From: Methylorubrum extorquens
GTDB taxonomy: Bacteria > Pseudomonadota > Alphaproteobacteria > Rhizobiales > Beijerinckiaceae
Length of the DNA stretch: 64,000 nt
Direction: 5' to 3'
NCBI RefSeq assembly: GCF_024169925.1
Contig: NZ_JALJXF010000001.1
Span: 4,408,001 to 4,472,000, forward strand
In this document: piece after piece, positions 18,193 to 27,409 of the stretch
Position numbering within the stretch: position 1 is the stretch's first letter
Layout: every line of letters begins with the position of its first letter
Notes under the pieces: model-generated
The model's database searches: none
What the model saw: the letters and a program-made list of their open reading frames with translations, nothing else
Told to the model about the DNA's origin: nothing
Position numbers and translations under genes: made by a program

Positions 18193-18495
18193 CGAAACAG
18201 ACTGAAGGTGGCACGGCGCATCAATGGTCGCGGCGTGATCGAGGCGCTGGCTGACGCGATGTGCCTGGGCGGCATCCCCGAGCACATCCGCTGCGACGAT
18301 GATCCTGAGACGATCGCGAAGGCGCTGCGCAAGTCGGCCGCTCAGACTCGGCCGCAGATCCACGACACCGCGCCGGGCTTGCCGCGGGAGAGCGGGTCTT
18401 GCGAGAGCTTCAACCTCGCACGGCACGACGAGTGTCTACGAAAGGAGGTCTTCCGCCCGTCGAAGGAGGCACCGGCCGTGATCGCTTTTGGCATG
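18193..18495 (+). pseudogene. IS3-family transposase (OrfB) C-terminal relic
   Basis: The frame reads VARRINGRGVIEALADAM, GIPEHIRCDDDPETIAKALRK, ESGSCESFN and RHDECLRKEVF, which follows the integrase core of IS3-type OrfB (usual form RSDNGPE..., ENGYCESFN..., LRDE). Several invariant positions are changed and both the N-terminal half and the ends are missing, so it is a dead fragment. It lies exactly between the B12 operon and the purine block and may mark an old insertion or recombination junction. Confidence 0.75.
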
Positions 18496-18535
18496 ACACC
18501 TGCAGGCGTGACCGGATATTCGGAGCCGGTCTCCC

Positions 18536-19936
18536 ATGGTGTCAATGGCGTCTTCCCCGCCGGCTTCCGCGGCCGGGACCGAGCATCGCGTGCCCCTTGA
18601 GCCCGAGGAACGGGTTCCCCGCGCGGCCCTCGGTCTGCTCGGTTTGCAGCATGTGCTCGTGATGTATGCGGGCGCCGTGGCGATCCCGCTCATCATCGGC
18701 CGCGCGCTCAAGCTGCCGCCCGAGCAGGTGGCCATGCTGGTCAGCGCCGACCTGTTCGCCTGCGGGATCGTTACGCTGATCCAGAGCTGGGGCCTGCCCG
18801 GCATCGGCATCCGCATGCCGGTGATGATGGGCGTGACGTTCGCGGCCGTCGGCCCGATGCTCTCCATGGGGGCGAATCCGGCGATCGGCCTCACCGGCAT
18901 CTACGGCGCCGTCATCGCCTCCGGCCTGTTCGGCCTCGTCGTCGCCCCGCTGATCGGGCGTCTCCTGCCGCTGTTCCCGCCGGTCGTGACCGGCACCATC
19001 ATCCTCGTCATCGGCATCTCGCTGATGCGGGTCGGGGTGAACTGGGCCGCCGGCGGCGTCGGCAACCCGAATTACGGCGCCCCCGTCTATCTCGGCATCG
19101 CCGCCTTCGTGCTCTGCGCGATCCTCGCCATCACCCGCTACGCCACGGGTTTCGTCGCCTCGGCCTCGGTGCTGATCGGGATTGCGCTCGGCATGGTCCT
19201 GGCCGGTTTTGCCGGTCTGGTGGAACTCGACCGCGTCGCCGCGGCACCCTGGTTCGACCTCGTGCGCCCCTTCGCCTTCGGCTGGCCGAGCTTCGACCCG
19301 GTCTCGATCGTCACCCTGTGCCTCGTGATGATCGTCGTGATGATCGAATCGACCGGCATGTTCCTGGCGCTGTCGCAGATCACCGCCGATCCGGTCGATG
19401 AGCGGCGGCTGACGCGAGGCCTGCGCGCGGACGGGCTCGGCACCGTCATCGGCGGCATCTTCAACACATTTCCCTACACCTCGTTCTCGCAGAACATCGG
19501 GCTCGTCGGCGTCACCGGCGTCCGCTCGCGCTGGGTGACGGTGGCCGCAGGCTTCATCATGCTCGGCCTCGGTCTGGTGCCGAAGCTCGCGGCTCTGGTC
19601 GAGGCCGTGCCGCAATGCGTTCTCGGCGGGGCCGGCCTCGTGATGTTCGGCATGGTCGGCGCGACCGGCACGCGCATCCTCGGCGGCGTCGATTTCGCGC
19701 GCAACCGCAACAATCTGTTCGTCGTCGCGGTCTCGGTCGGTTTCGGCCTGATCCCGCTCGTCGCGCCGAACTTTTTCAAGCAGATGCCGCATGCGCTGCA
19801 TCCGCTGCTGGAATCAGGCATCCTGCTCGCCGCGATCGCGGCGGTGGGGCTGAACCTGTTCTTCAACGGATTCGGCGACAAGGCGGCATCCCGTGAGGCG
19901 GCGATCCGTCAGGCCGAGGTCGCGCAGGCCCACTGA
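18536..19936 (+). CDS. NCS2-family urate/xanthine permease
   Basis: A 466-residue proton symporter with about 14 TM segments. The NCS2 signature FNTFPYTSFSQNIGLVGVTGVRSRWV and the preceding ESTG motif (VVMIESTGMFLALSQIT) are those of the UacT/YgfU-PucJK purine permeases for uric acid and xanthine. GGAG at 18522-18525 supports ATG 18536. Its neighbours (oxalurate/urea-derivative hydrolases, 8-oxoguanine deaminase) point to urate as a likely substrate; xanthine is the alternative. Confidence 0.9.
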   Translation: MVSMASSPPASAAGTEHRVPLEPEERVPRAALGLLGLQHVLVMYAGAVAIPLIIGRALKLPPEQVAMLVSADLFACGIVTLIQSWGLPGIGIRMPVMMGVTFAAVGPMLSMGANPAIGLTGIYGAVIASGLFGLVVAPLIGRLLPLFPPVVTGTIILVIGISLMRVGVNWAAGGVGNPNYGAPVYLGIAAFVLCAILAITRYATGFVASASVLIGIALGMVLAGFAGLVELDRVAAAPWFDLVRPFAFGWPSFDPVSIVTLCLVMIVVMIESTGMFLALSQITADPVDERRLTRGLRADGLGTVIGGIFNTFPYTSFSQNIGLVGVTGVRSRWVTVAAGFIMLGLGLVPKLAALVEAVPQCVLGGAGLVMFGMVGATGTRILGGVDFARNRNNLFVVAVSVGFGLIPLVAPNFFKQMPHALHPLLESGILLAAIAAVGLNLFFNGFGDKAASREAAIRQAEVAQAH

Positions 19937-20062
19937 CGTCACCGCGGGCCGGCGGCGAGCCGTCAGACCCCTGACCGCCGCGCGGGGGCCGAGCCGCCTG
20001 TCGCCGGCATGGATCGGAGGGCCTGAAACGGCCGCCCGGCCTGCACCGCGCGCGGTGACGCG

Positions 20063-20473
20063 TCAGGCGCCGCTCGCGCCCTCACCGGGAGCGTCGTCGA
20101 TGACGCTGACATGGGCCGCCACCACTTTCCAACCGTCGGGAAAGCGCAGCCAGGTCTGGCTCTGGCGTCCGACTCGGCCGGGGGCGCCCTCGCGCCGGAA
20201 CAGCGTCATCGCCACGGCGCAGTCGCGGCCGAAGGTGGTGATAACGGTGCCCGAGAGGTCGCGGGCGAGGCCCTGCGCGGGCCGCACCCGGCGGAAGGCG
20301 CGGATCGCGTCCATGCCGTAGAGGTTCTCCGCCGCACCGTAGCGGATCGTGCGGGGATCGTCGTGGAACAGGCGTTCGAGCGTCGCGACGTCGTTGTTGA
20401 CGAGCGCCGCCTCGTAGGTCGCGAAGACCTGCTCGACCTCGGCCTTCACCGCGGGATCGTCGATGAACATCAC
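20063..20473 (-). CDS. hpxZ: AtzH/HpxZ-like SnoaL-fold protein (DUF3225)
   Basis: A 136-residue NTF2-like protein: DDPAVKAEVEQVFATYEAALVNNDVATLERLFHDDPRTIRYGAAENLYGMDAIRAFRR is the diagnostic N-terminal half. The family is called HpxZ in oxalurate utilisation and AtzH in triazine-type clusters, where it is made with the AtzE amidase and AtzG. Its ATG overlaps the amidase stop by 4 nt, so it is the last gene of an AtzG-AtzE-AtzH operon. Catalytic role in the family is weakly defined; it may be a small amidohydrolase helper. Confidence 0.82.
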   Translation of the reverse strand: MMFIDDPAVKAEVEQVFATYEAALVNNDVATLERLFHDDPRTIRYGAAENLYGMDAIRAFRRVRPAQGLARDLSGTVITTFGRDCAVAMTLFRREGAPGRVGRQSQTWLRFPDGWKVVAAHVSVIDDAPGEGASGA

Positions 20474-21882
20474 GTGTCCTTCAAGGTCGCGACCGGCGCC
20501 CGGACCGCGCCCTCGCGTTCGAGGTGATGCGCCACCCGCAGGCAGAGCGCCTCGTTCCAGGGCGCGGCGATGACCTGCACGCCGAGCGGCAGGCCGCCGT
20601 CGAGCCAGACCGGCACCGCGGCCACGGGCAGGCCGATGAAGGAGATCGGCTGCGTGAACACGCCGATATTGGGCCGCACCGGCAACGCGACGCCGTCCAG
20701 CACAAAGGTCGTCTGGCCGGAGCGCGGCGCCCGGACCGGCGTGCTCGGCGCGAGGATCACGTCGACCCCGCGGAAGAGTTCCAGCACGGCGTCGCGATAC
20801 CAGCGGCGGAAAATCTGCGCCCGTTCCACGAAGGGGGCGGGCAGCATCGCCCCGGCGATGAGCCGGTCGCGCACCGCCGGATCGAAGTCGCCGGCGCGGG
20901 CACGCAGCCGGTCGAGATGCAGCGCGGCGCCCTCGGCCGCGGTGATGAGGTACGCCGCCGCCCGCGCCCGGGCCGCCTCCGGGATCGTGACGCTGCGGGT
21001 CACGCCCAGGGCACGGGCGACATGCGCGACGGCGGCGAAGGCCTCCGGGTCGCCCCCTTGCGCGAAGTAGTCGCCGGCCACCGCGATGCGCAGATCCGCG
21101 ACGCCCCGGTCGAGGTCCGGAACCGCGGGTTCGACCGGGCGAGGCGCCACGGCGGGGTCCTCGGGATCGGGCCCCTGCATGGCGTCGTAGGCCAGGGCGA
21201 GATCGTGGCTCGAGCGTGCCATCGGGCCGAGATGGTCGAGGCTGCCGACGAAGGGGAAGCTCCCGGCCCGGCTCAACCGGCCATAGGTGGGCTTGAGCCC
21301 GAAGCAGCCGCAGAAGGCGGCGGGCACGCGGATCGAGCCGTTGGTGTCCGAAGCCAACGCGACCGGCACCAGCCCCGCCGTCACCGCCGCACCCGACCCG
21401 CCGGACGAGCCGCCGGACATGTGGTCGAGGGCGTGCGGGTTGCGGGTGTTGCCGTCGTGAATGTTCTCTCCGGTGAAATCGTAGGCGTACTCACCCATGC
21501 CGAGGGTCCCGACCAGGACGGCGCCCGCCGCCTCCAGCCGCCGGACCAGGGCGGCGTCGCGGGTGGCCGGCGCCCGCTCGCGGTTGATCCGCGAGCCCGC
21601 CCGCGTCGGAAGCCCGGCGACGTCGAACAGGTTCTTGACCGCGAACGGCACTCCGGCGAGGGGGCCGAGAGCGTCCCCGCGGGCCCGCGCGGCGTCGAGG
21701 TCCGTGGCGCGGGCGATGGCGCGGGCGGCCAGGCGGTCGGTGAAGCTGTTCACCGCCGGATCGATGCGGGCGATGCGGTCGAACGCGGCGGCGACCACGT
21801 CGCGGGCGCCCACCCTCCCCGTCGAAACGGCCCCGGCGATGTCGGAGGCCGAGGCGAGGCTCCAATCCGTCGTCGCGCTCAC
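20470..21882 (-). CDS. atzE: AtzE/HpxY-family amidase (amidase signature)
   Basis: A 470-residue amidase-signature enzyme. Catalytic Lys83 in VPFAVKNLFDVAG, the cis-Ser in MSGGSSGGSG (residues 159-160) and nucleophile Ser183 in DTNGSIRVPAAFCG are all present. AtzE with AtzG hydrolyses 1-carboxybiuret in cyanurate degradation, and the orthologue HpxY takes part in oxalurate breakdown in Klebsiella. The flanking urate genes favour oxalurate here, but the biuret-hydrolase-like gene at 34035 keeps carboxybiuret possible. Four-base overlaps on both sides show translational coupling. Confidence 0.87.
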   Translation of the reverse strand: MSATTDWSLASASDIAGAVSTGRVGARDVVAAAFDRIARIDPAVNSFTDRLAARAIARATDLDAARARGDALGPLAGVPFAVKNLFDVAGLPTRAGSRINRERAPATRDAALVRRLEAAGAVLVGTLGMGEYAYDFTGENIHDGNTRNPHALDHMSGGSSGGSGAAVTAGLVPVALASDTNGSIRVPAAFCGCFGLKPTYGRLSRAGSFPFVGSLDHLGPMARSSHDLALAYDAMQGPDPEDPAVAPRPVEPAVPDLDRGVADLRIAVAGDYFAQGGDPEAFAAVAHVARALGVTRSVTIPEAARARAAAYLITAAEGAALHLDRLRARAGDFDPAVRDRLIAGAMLPAPFVERAQIFRRWYRDAVLELFRGVDVILAPSTPVRAPRSGQTTFVLDGVALPVRPNIGVFTQPISFIGLPVAAVPVWLDGGLPLGVQVIAAPWNEALCLRVAHHLEREGAVRAPVATLKDT

Positions 21883-22082
21883 GCCGTGTAGACCGGGGCC
21901 GCCTCGGCGGTGTCGGGCAGCGGGAACCCGCCGACGAGGGCTGCCGCCGCGTGGAGCACCCGAAGGTTGGCGACGATCGCCCCGGTCCAGGCCGGATCGA
22001 GGGCGAGGCCCAGCAGGGCGGCCGCCGCCGCGGCATAGGCGTCGAGATCGGGCATCGGCGTGGGCGCAGCGTGATCGGTCAT
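21879..22082 (-). CDS. atzG: AtzG/HpxX-like small subunit (DUF4089)
   Basis: A 67-residue helical protein with DLDAYAAAAAALLGLALDPAWTGAIVANLRVLHAAAALVGGFPLP, the DUF4089 pattern. AtzG is structurally like GatC and stabilises and activates the AtzE amidase. Its stop overlaps the atzE start by 4 nt, matching the stoichiometric complex. This is the first gene of the trio. Confidence 0.87.
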   Translation of the reverse strand: MTDHAAPTPMPDLDAYAAAAAALLGLALDPAWTGAIVANLRVLHAAAALVGGFPLPDTAEAAPVYTA

Positions 22083-22175
22083 CGGTTCCCCCCTGAGGAT
22101 CGGGCGCTTGGCAGCCGCTGCAATGGCCGCGCCACGGCCGGCCCGCCCGCGGCCGTTCCGCCCTTCAGGCGCGCC

Positions 22176-22856
22176 TCACGCCCGACCGAGGGCAGCGATC
22201 ACCGCGGCGGAGTGCGAGACCCAGCCGAAGATGCCGCCCTGGGCCTTGATCATGGCAAGGCCCGCCTCGTGGAAGGCCGGGATGTACGAGCCGCAGGCAT
22301 CGCCGACGACGACGCAGCGATAGCCGCGGTCGTTGGCCTCGCGCACGGTGGTGTGAACGCAGACCTCCGTCGTCACACCGCAGACGATCAGGGTCTCGAT
22401 GGCGCGCGCCTCCAGCAGGGCCGCGAGGCCGGTCGCGTAGAAGGCGCCCTTGCCCGGCTTGTCGATCACCGGCTCGCCGTGGAGGGGGGCGAGTTCGGGA
22501 ACGATGTCGTGGCCGGGCTCGCCACGGATCAGGATGCGGCCCATGGGGCCCGGCTCGCCGATGCGCGCCGTCGGCGCGCCGCGCTCCAGCTTGGCCGGCG
22601 GGGCGTCCGAGAGATCGGGTGCGTGTCCCTCGCGGGTGTGGACGACGAGGAGGCCGGCCGCACGCGCGGCGGCCAGCAGGGCGCGGGCGGCCGGCACCGC
22701 GGCGGCGAGGAGCGAGACGTCGTTGCCCAGGCTCTCGCCGAAGCCGCCGGGTTCGAGGAAGTCGCGCTGCATGTCGATGACGACGAGGGCCGTCCGGGCC
22801 GGATCGAACGGCAGGGGCGCAGGCTCGGCGTCGAGAAGGGGCTGCGGGGCGGGCAT
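22176..22856 (-). CDS. Cysteine hydrolase, isochorismatase superfamily
   Basis: A 226-residue enzyme with the D-K-C catalytic triad of the family: Asp in [15 protein letters not shown], Lys in DKPGKGAF and Cys in [20 protein letters not shown]. Members hydrolyse amides such as ureidoacrylate, biuret or carbamoyl compounds. It is clearly paralogous to the biuret-hydrolase-like protein at 34035 (shared [15 protein letters not shown] and RGEPG segments) but lacks the longer N-terminus and the extra cysteines of that protein. Located upstream of atzGEH on the same strand (gap 93 nt), so probably the first gene of that operon. Exact substrate unknown. Confidence 0.85.
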   Translation of the reverse strand: MPAPQPLLDAEPAPLPFDPARTALVVIDMQRDFLEPGGFGESLGNDVSLLAAAVPAARALLAAARAAGLLVVHTREGHAPDLSDAPPAKLERGAPTARIGEPGPMGRILIRGEPGHDIVPELAPLHGEPVIDKPGKGAFYATGLAALLEARAIETLIVCGVTTEVCVHTTVREANDRGYRCVVVGDACGSYIPAFHEAGLAMIKAQGGIFGWVSHSAAVIAALGRA

Positions 22857-23362
22857 GGGCTACCTCGAAGCGATCGCACGGGGCCGGAGCCCGGAGAGCG
22901 TCCGGGCCGCCGCGATGATGGCGGCCGGCTTCCGAAAAATCGTGCCCGATCATCGTCTTCGATGCACGAAGTGTCGTCAGGCTGGCGCCGGCCTGGGCAT
23001 CCGGCGGTGGCACGCAGCCGGCGTCGGTCGCGCGGCGCGAGCCGCTAGGCCCGCAAACTTCTCCCGCACCGGGTTCTTGCCGGCATCATGTCCATTCCGT
23101 GCGCAGGATGACCGGGCGGCAAGCCGACGGGATACGGTTTCCACTCCTCACCTCGGAGCGACGAAGGCGCGCCCTCCCACGTCTGCCGATCTCAAAAGGA
23201 GCCTTGCTCCCGCCATACACGGGCGATCCGGCCGGCGGCCGCGCGAAAGTGTTGCGTATTTGTGACTTATGCCGCCGCGCAGGCACCCGGAGGACGCAGT
23301 CTGTTGAGCGTTGGCACCCCCGTTGCTGCCGTCCGACCAACGGAAGGACGAGGAGAACAAGA
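22857..23362. other. Divergent control region between cysteine hydrolase and Tsx-like gene
   Basis: About 500 nt without a supported gene. It must carry promoters for both directions. A weak imperfect inverted repeat lies near 22930-22975 (TCGTGC ... GCACGA). I could not define promoter hexamers or an operator with confidence. Confidence 0.45.
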
Positions 23363-24358
23363 ATGTCGGTTCGGGGGTTCGCGGCCGTTGCGCTGTCGCT
23401 CTTCACGGTCGGTACGGCGGTCGCGGCGGATCTCGGGGAGAAGCGGGCCCCCGAGGCGGTGGCCGCGAAGGAAGTGCCGTTCTTCCTCTTCGCGGACACG
23501 CAGGTCAGTTACCGCTGGCAATTCCCGACCGTCACGCCCGGCATCCAGATCCAGCGCCCCGACGGCAGTTTCCGCTCGCGCGAGGCGCCCAAGCACATCC
23601 TCAACATCTCGCACGCCGATGCCTGGGCCTACGGCACGAACTTCTTCTCCCTCGACATCCTCAAGTCCGGGTCGCAGTTCCCCGCCGGCACGACCAACAC
23701 CCCCGGTGGCGTTCCGACCTTCGCCGATTACGGCAACACCGAAGCCTACGGCCTCTACCGCGGCACGCTCAGCCTGAACGCCCTGACCGGCACCAAGGCC
23801 TTCGCCTTCCCAGGCATCGTCAAGGAAGTCTCGCTCTCCTTCGGCTTCGACGCCAATTCGCAGAACGACGCCTTCGGCTCGAAGAAGCGCGACGTCGTCG
23901 GCGGCCTGAACTTCGCCTTCGACGTGCCGGCCGGCTTCCTGAACCTGTCGGTCCACGCCTACAAGGAATGGAACCGCAACGGCTTCAACACCCAGCCCGA
24001 CCGCGACCAGAGCTTCAACACGGTCCCCGAATTCGAGATCGTCTATAACCTGCCGCTGACCTTCACCGGCCTGCCGCTGACGCTGGCCGGATTCAACAAC
24101 ATCGTCCTGCCCAAGGGCCGCGGAATCAGCAACAACCCCGCCGCCTTCGCCTTCAACCCGCCGCGCGGGCTGGAATTCCTGTCGCGCACCAACCTCGTGC
24201 TCGATCTCGGCAAGCTCGTTTACGATCAGCCCAACAAGGTCGATGTCTTCATCGGCTTCCAGTACTGGCTGAACAAGTTCGGCAACCAGGAGACGGCGAC
24301 CTTCAAGGGCACCGAGGAGAAGAGCTTCCTCGCCGGCGTCGCCTTCCACATCTTCTGA
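23363..24358 (+). CDS. Tsx-like outer-membrane channel protein
   Basis: A 331-residue exported beta-barrel protein. AGGAG at 23351-23355 precedes ATG 23363; the signal peptide ends near GTAVAAD. The body alternates aromatic amphipathic strands (VSYRWQF, HADAWAYGTNFFSLDIL, LNLSVHAYKEWNRNGFN, VDVFIGFQYWLNKFGN) and ends in a terminal Phe (AFHIF), the outer-membrane sorting signal. The HADAWAYGTNFFSLDI segment recalls the Tsx nucleoside channel family. Immediately upstream of 8-oxoguanine deaminase and the ABC importer, so it likely admits purines or nucleosides to the periplasm. Confidence 0.72.
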   Translation: MSVRGFAAVALSLFTVGTAVAADLGEKRAPEAVAAKEVPFFLFADTQVSYRWQFPTVTPGIQIQRPDGSFRSREAPKHILNISHADAWAYGTNFFSLDILKSGSQFPAGTTNTPGGVPTFADYGNTEAYGLYRGTLSLNALTGTKAFAFPGIVKEVSLSFGFDANSQNDAFGSKKRDVVGGLNFAFDVPAGFLNLSVHAYKEWNRNGFNTQPDRDQSFNTVPEFEIVYNLPLTFTGLPLTLAGFNNIVLPKGRGISNNPAAFAFNPPRGLEFLSRTNLVLDLGKLVYDQPNKVDVFIGFQYWLNKFGNQETATFKGTEEKSFLAGVAFHIF

Positions 24359-24381
24359 TCTCCGACAGGAAGCGAAGCCGG

Positions 24382-25746
24382 ATGATGGAATCGAGCCCTC
24401 GCCCCCGCCGTCTCTGGCTGCGCGATCCGCTGGCGATCCTCGCAACAGGGGCCGGCGGCGGGCTCGTGGTGGAGGGCACCCGCATCGCCGAAGTCGTGGC
24501 CGCGGGCGCCCGGCCCGCGAGCCCGGTCGACGAGATCGTCGATGCCTCGCGCCACGTCGTCATCCCCGGCCTCGTCAACACGCACCACCACTTCTTCCAG
24601 ACGCTGACACGCGCCCATCCGGTCGCGATCAACAAGCCGCTCTTCCCCTGGCTCAAGGCGCTCTCGACGGTCTGGCCGAGGCTGACCCCGGACGCCTTCC
24701 GGCTGGCGACGCGGCTCGCTTACACGGAACTGCTGCTCTCGGGCTGCACCACGGCGGGCGACCATCACTACTTGTTCCCGAAGGGCTTGGAGAGCGCCGT
24801 CGACATCCAAGTCGAGGAGGCGCGCTCCCTCGGCATCCGCGCCTTCGTCACCCGCGGCTCGATGAGCCTGTCGGAGAAGGACGGCGGCCTGCCGCCCGAG
24901 TCGCTGGTGCAGGACGACGACACGATCCTGGCCGACAGCGAGCGGGTGCTGCGCCTGTTCCACGATCCCGCGCCCGGCGCGATGGTGCAGATCGGGCTCG
25001 CGCCGTGCTCGCCGTTCAACGTCACCAAGCGCCTGATGCGCGAGAGCGCGGCGCTCGCCGAGCGCCACGATTGCCGCCTGCACACCCATCTCGGCGAGAC
25101 GCTCGACGAGAACGCCTTCTGCCTGGAGGCCTTCGGACAGCGCCCGGTGGACTATCTCGAAGAGGTCGGCTGGATGACCTCGCGGGCCTGGCTCGCCCAC
25201 GGAATCCATTTCAACGACGACGAGGTGAGGCGCCTCGGCGCGGCCGGCGTCGGCGTGTGCCACTGCCCGACCTCGAACATGGTGCTGGCCTCGGGCCAGT
25301 GCCGGACCTGCGAGCTGGAGGCGGCGGGCTCGCCCGTGGGCCTCGGCGTCGACGGCTCGGCCTCCAACGACAATTCCAACCTGATCGAGGGCGTGCGCCA
25401 CGCCCTGATGATGAATAGGCTCACCTACGGCGCGGAGGCCGTGACCCATCTCGACGCCCTGCGCTGGGCAACGGAAGGCTCCGCCGCCTGCCTCGGGCGC
25501 GACGACATCGGCCGGATCGAGCCGGGCCGGGAGGCGGATCTGGCGCTGTTCACCCTCGACGAACTGCGCTTCTCCGGCGCCCACGACCCGCTCGCGGCGC
25601 TGGTCCTTTGCGGCGCCCACCGGGCCGACCGGGTCATGGTCGCGGGCGCATGGCGGGTGATCGACGGGCAGCCGCTCGGCCTCGAGACCAGGCGCCTGCG
25701 CGAGGAACATTCGCGGCTGGCCCGCAGCCTGTTCGGGACGGCGTGA
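24382..25746 (+). CDS. 8-oxoguanine deaminase (amidohydrolase superfamily)
   Basis: A 454-residue metallo-hydrolase. The metal ligands appear in GLVNTHHHFFQ, HTHLGET and AHGIHF, with the Asp ligand in VGLGVDGSASND. RRLWLRDPLAILATGAGGGLVVEGTRI and the N-S-D motif spacing match the Pseudomonas aeruginosa PA0142-type 8-oxoguanine deaminase, which yields uric acid; the related AtzB/TrzA triazine hydrolases are the alternative. Its stop codon shares a base with the start of the ABC ATPase (TGATG), so uptake and deamination are coupled. The product feeds the urate pathway encoded elsewhere in the window. Confidence 0.83.
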   Translation: MMESSPRPRRLWLRDPLAILATGAGGGLVVEGTRIAEVVAAGARPASPVDEIVDASRHVVIPGLVNTHHHFFQTLTRAHPVAINKPLFPWLKALSTVWPRLTPDAFRLATRLAYTELLLSGCTTAGDHHYLFPKGLESAVDIQVEEARSLGIRAFVTRGSMSLSEKDGGLPPESLVQDDDTILADSERVLRLFHDPAPGAMVQIGLAPCSPFNVTKRLMRESAALAERHDCRLHTHLGETLDENAFCLEAFGQRPVDYLEEVGWMTSRAWLAHGIHFNDDEVRRLGAAGVGVCHCPTSNMVLASGQCRTCELEAAGSPVGLGVDGSASNDNSNLIEGVRHALMMNRLTYGAEAVTHLDALRWATEGSAACLGRDDIGRIEPGREADLALFTLDELRFSGAHDPLAALVLCGAHRADRVMVAGAWRVIDGQPLGLETRRLREEHSRLARSLFGTA

Positions 25747-27350
25747 TGGCTACCGCATCCGCTGCGCCGGGTCCGCGGGGAGGCCCAACCCCGCTCTTCG
25801 GGGCCTACGGCATCGTCAAGCGCTTCGGCGCCTTCACCGCCAATGACGGCATCGATCTGGAGATTCGCGCCGGCGAAATCCACGCCCTGCTCGGCGAGAA
25901 CGGCGCCGGCAAATCGACCCTGATGAAGATCCTTTACGGCCTCCTGGAGCCGAGCGAGGGCGTCGTCACGCATCAGGGCGACATCGTGCGGCTGGCGAAC
26001 CCCGAGGCCGCGCGGGCGCTCGGCATCGGCATGGTGTTCCAGCACTTCTCGCTGTGCGAGAACCTGACGGTCGCCGAGAACATCGCCCTCGTCATGCCCG
26101 CCGGGCTGACGGGCCGGGCGCTGGCGGAGCGGATCGCCCGGCTCGGGGCGGATTACGGCCTGCATCTCGATCCCGCGCGGCCGGTCTGGTCGCTCTCGGC
26201 GGGCGAGCGCCAGCGCATCGAGATCGTGCGCTGCCTGCTCCAGAACCCGAAGCTCGTGATCCTCGACGAGCCGACCTCGGTGCTGACACCGGGCGAGGCG
26301 GAGGTGCTGTTCTCGGTGCTGGAACGCCTGCGCGACGAGGGTCGCGCCCTGCTCTACATCTCCCACCGGCTCGACGAGGTGCGCCGCCTCTGCACCCGGG
26401 CCACGATCCTGCGGGGTGGCCGGGTCGTCGGCACCTGCAATCCGCAGGCGGAGACCGCCCGCTCGCTTGCCGCGATGATGGTCGGCGCGGGGGTGAGCGA
26501 GGTGCGGCCGAAGGCGGCCCGCGCGGGCCGCCCCGAGCGCCTGGTGCTGGAGCGCCTGTCACTGCCCGCGCCCGGCCTGCACGGGACGCCGCTGCGGGAC
26601 ATCGCGCTCCGCGTCGCGGGCGGCGAGATCCTCGGCATCGCCGGGATCGCCGGCAACGGGCAGGCGGAGCTGTTCGACGCCCTGTCCGGCGAGAGCCGGG
26701 CCCCGGCGGCCGGGGCCGTGCGCCTCGACGGCCGGGCGGCGGGTCATCTCGGCATCAATGCCCGGCGCCGGCTCGGGGCCGCCTTCGTGCCCGAGGAGCG
26801 CAACGGCCACGCCGCCGTCCCGTCGATGACACTGTCGGAGAACGCGCTGCTCTCCCGCCACGCCACGGCGTCGCTCACTTGGCTGGGCCTGCTGCGACTC
26901 GTCGCGGCGCGGGCGCTCGCCCGGCGGGTGATCGACGCCTTCGACGTCCGCGGGGCCGGACCGGACCCGGCGGCCGGCACGCTCTCGGGCGGCAACCTGC
27001 AGAAATTCGTGGTCGGGCGCGAGATCCTGGCCGAGCCGGGCATCCTCGTCATCAACCAGCCGACCTGGGGCGTCGATGCCGCCGCCGCCGCCCATATCCG
27101 GCAGGCCGTGCTCGATCTCGCCGGCCGAGGGTGCGCGGTGATCGTGATCAGCCAGGATCTCGACGAGTTGTTCGAGATCGCCGATTCCATCGCCGTGCTG
27201 CATGCCGGCGCGCTCTCGCGGCCCGTCCCGGCCGCTGCGACCAGCCGCGCGGCCCTGGGGCTGCTGATGGGCGGGGCCGGCGAGCCGGAGCCGCAGACCG
27301 GCGAGCCTCCGGCGGTGCCCGCGGCCCGAGCCGTCGCGCCCGTGTCCTGA
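25746..27350 (+). CDS. BMP/nucleoside-type ABC transporter ATP-binding protein, system 1
   Basis: A 534-residue double ABC ATPase. Domain 1 is canonical (GENGAGKST, LSAGERQRIEI, LVILDEPTS). Domain 2 is degenerate in Walker A (GIAGNGQAE) and Walker B (VINQPTWGVD) but keeps LSGGNLQKF, as in sugar/nucleoside RbsA-NupO type importers. The start at 25746 is the shared A of TGATG with the deaminase. Two permeases and a BMP-type binding protein follow on the same strand, completing importer 1, probably for purines or nucleosides. Confidence 0.92.
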   Translation: MATASAAPGPRGGPTPLFGAYGIVKRFGAFTANDGIDLEIRAGEIHALLGENGAGKSTLMKILYGLLEPSEGVVTHQGDIVRLANPEAARALGIGMVFQHFSLCENLTVAENIALVMPAGLTGRALAERIARLGADYGLHLDPARPVWSLSAGERQRIEIVRCLLQNPKLVILDEPTSVLTPGEAEVLFSVLERLRDEGRALLYISHRLDEVRRLCTRATILRGGRVVGTCNPQAETARSLAAMMVGAGVSEVRPKAARAGRPERLVLERLSLPAPGLHGTPLRDIALRVAGGEILGIAGIAGNGQAELFDALSGESRAPAAGAVRLDGRAAGHLGINARRRLGAAFVPEERNGHAAVPSMTLSENALLSRHATASLTWLGLLRLVAARALARRVIDAFDVRGAGPDPAAGTLSGGNLQKFVVGREILAEPGILVINQPTWGVDAAAAAHIRQAVLDLAGRGCAVIVISQDLDELFEIADSIAVLHAGALSRPVPAAATSRAALGLLMGGAGEPEPQTGEPPAVPAARAVAPVS

Positions 27351-27409
27351 ACCCACCCTGATCCGCCCCGCAAGCGTGAGAAGCCAGCCAGGAATGAACG
27401 GGATGCGCG

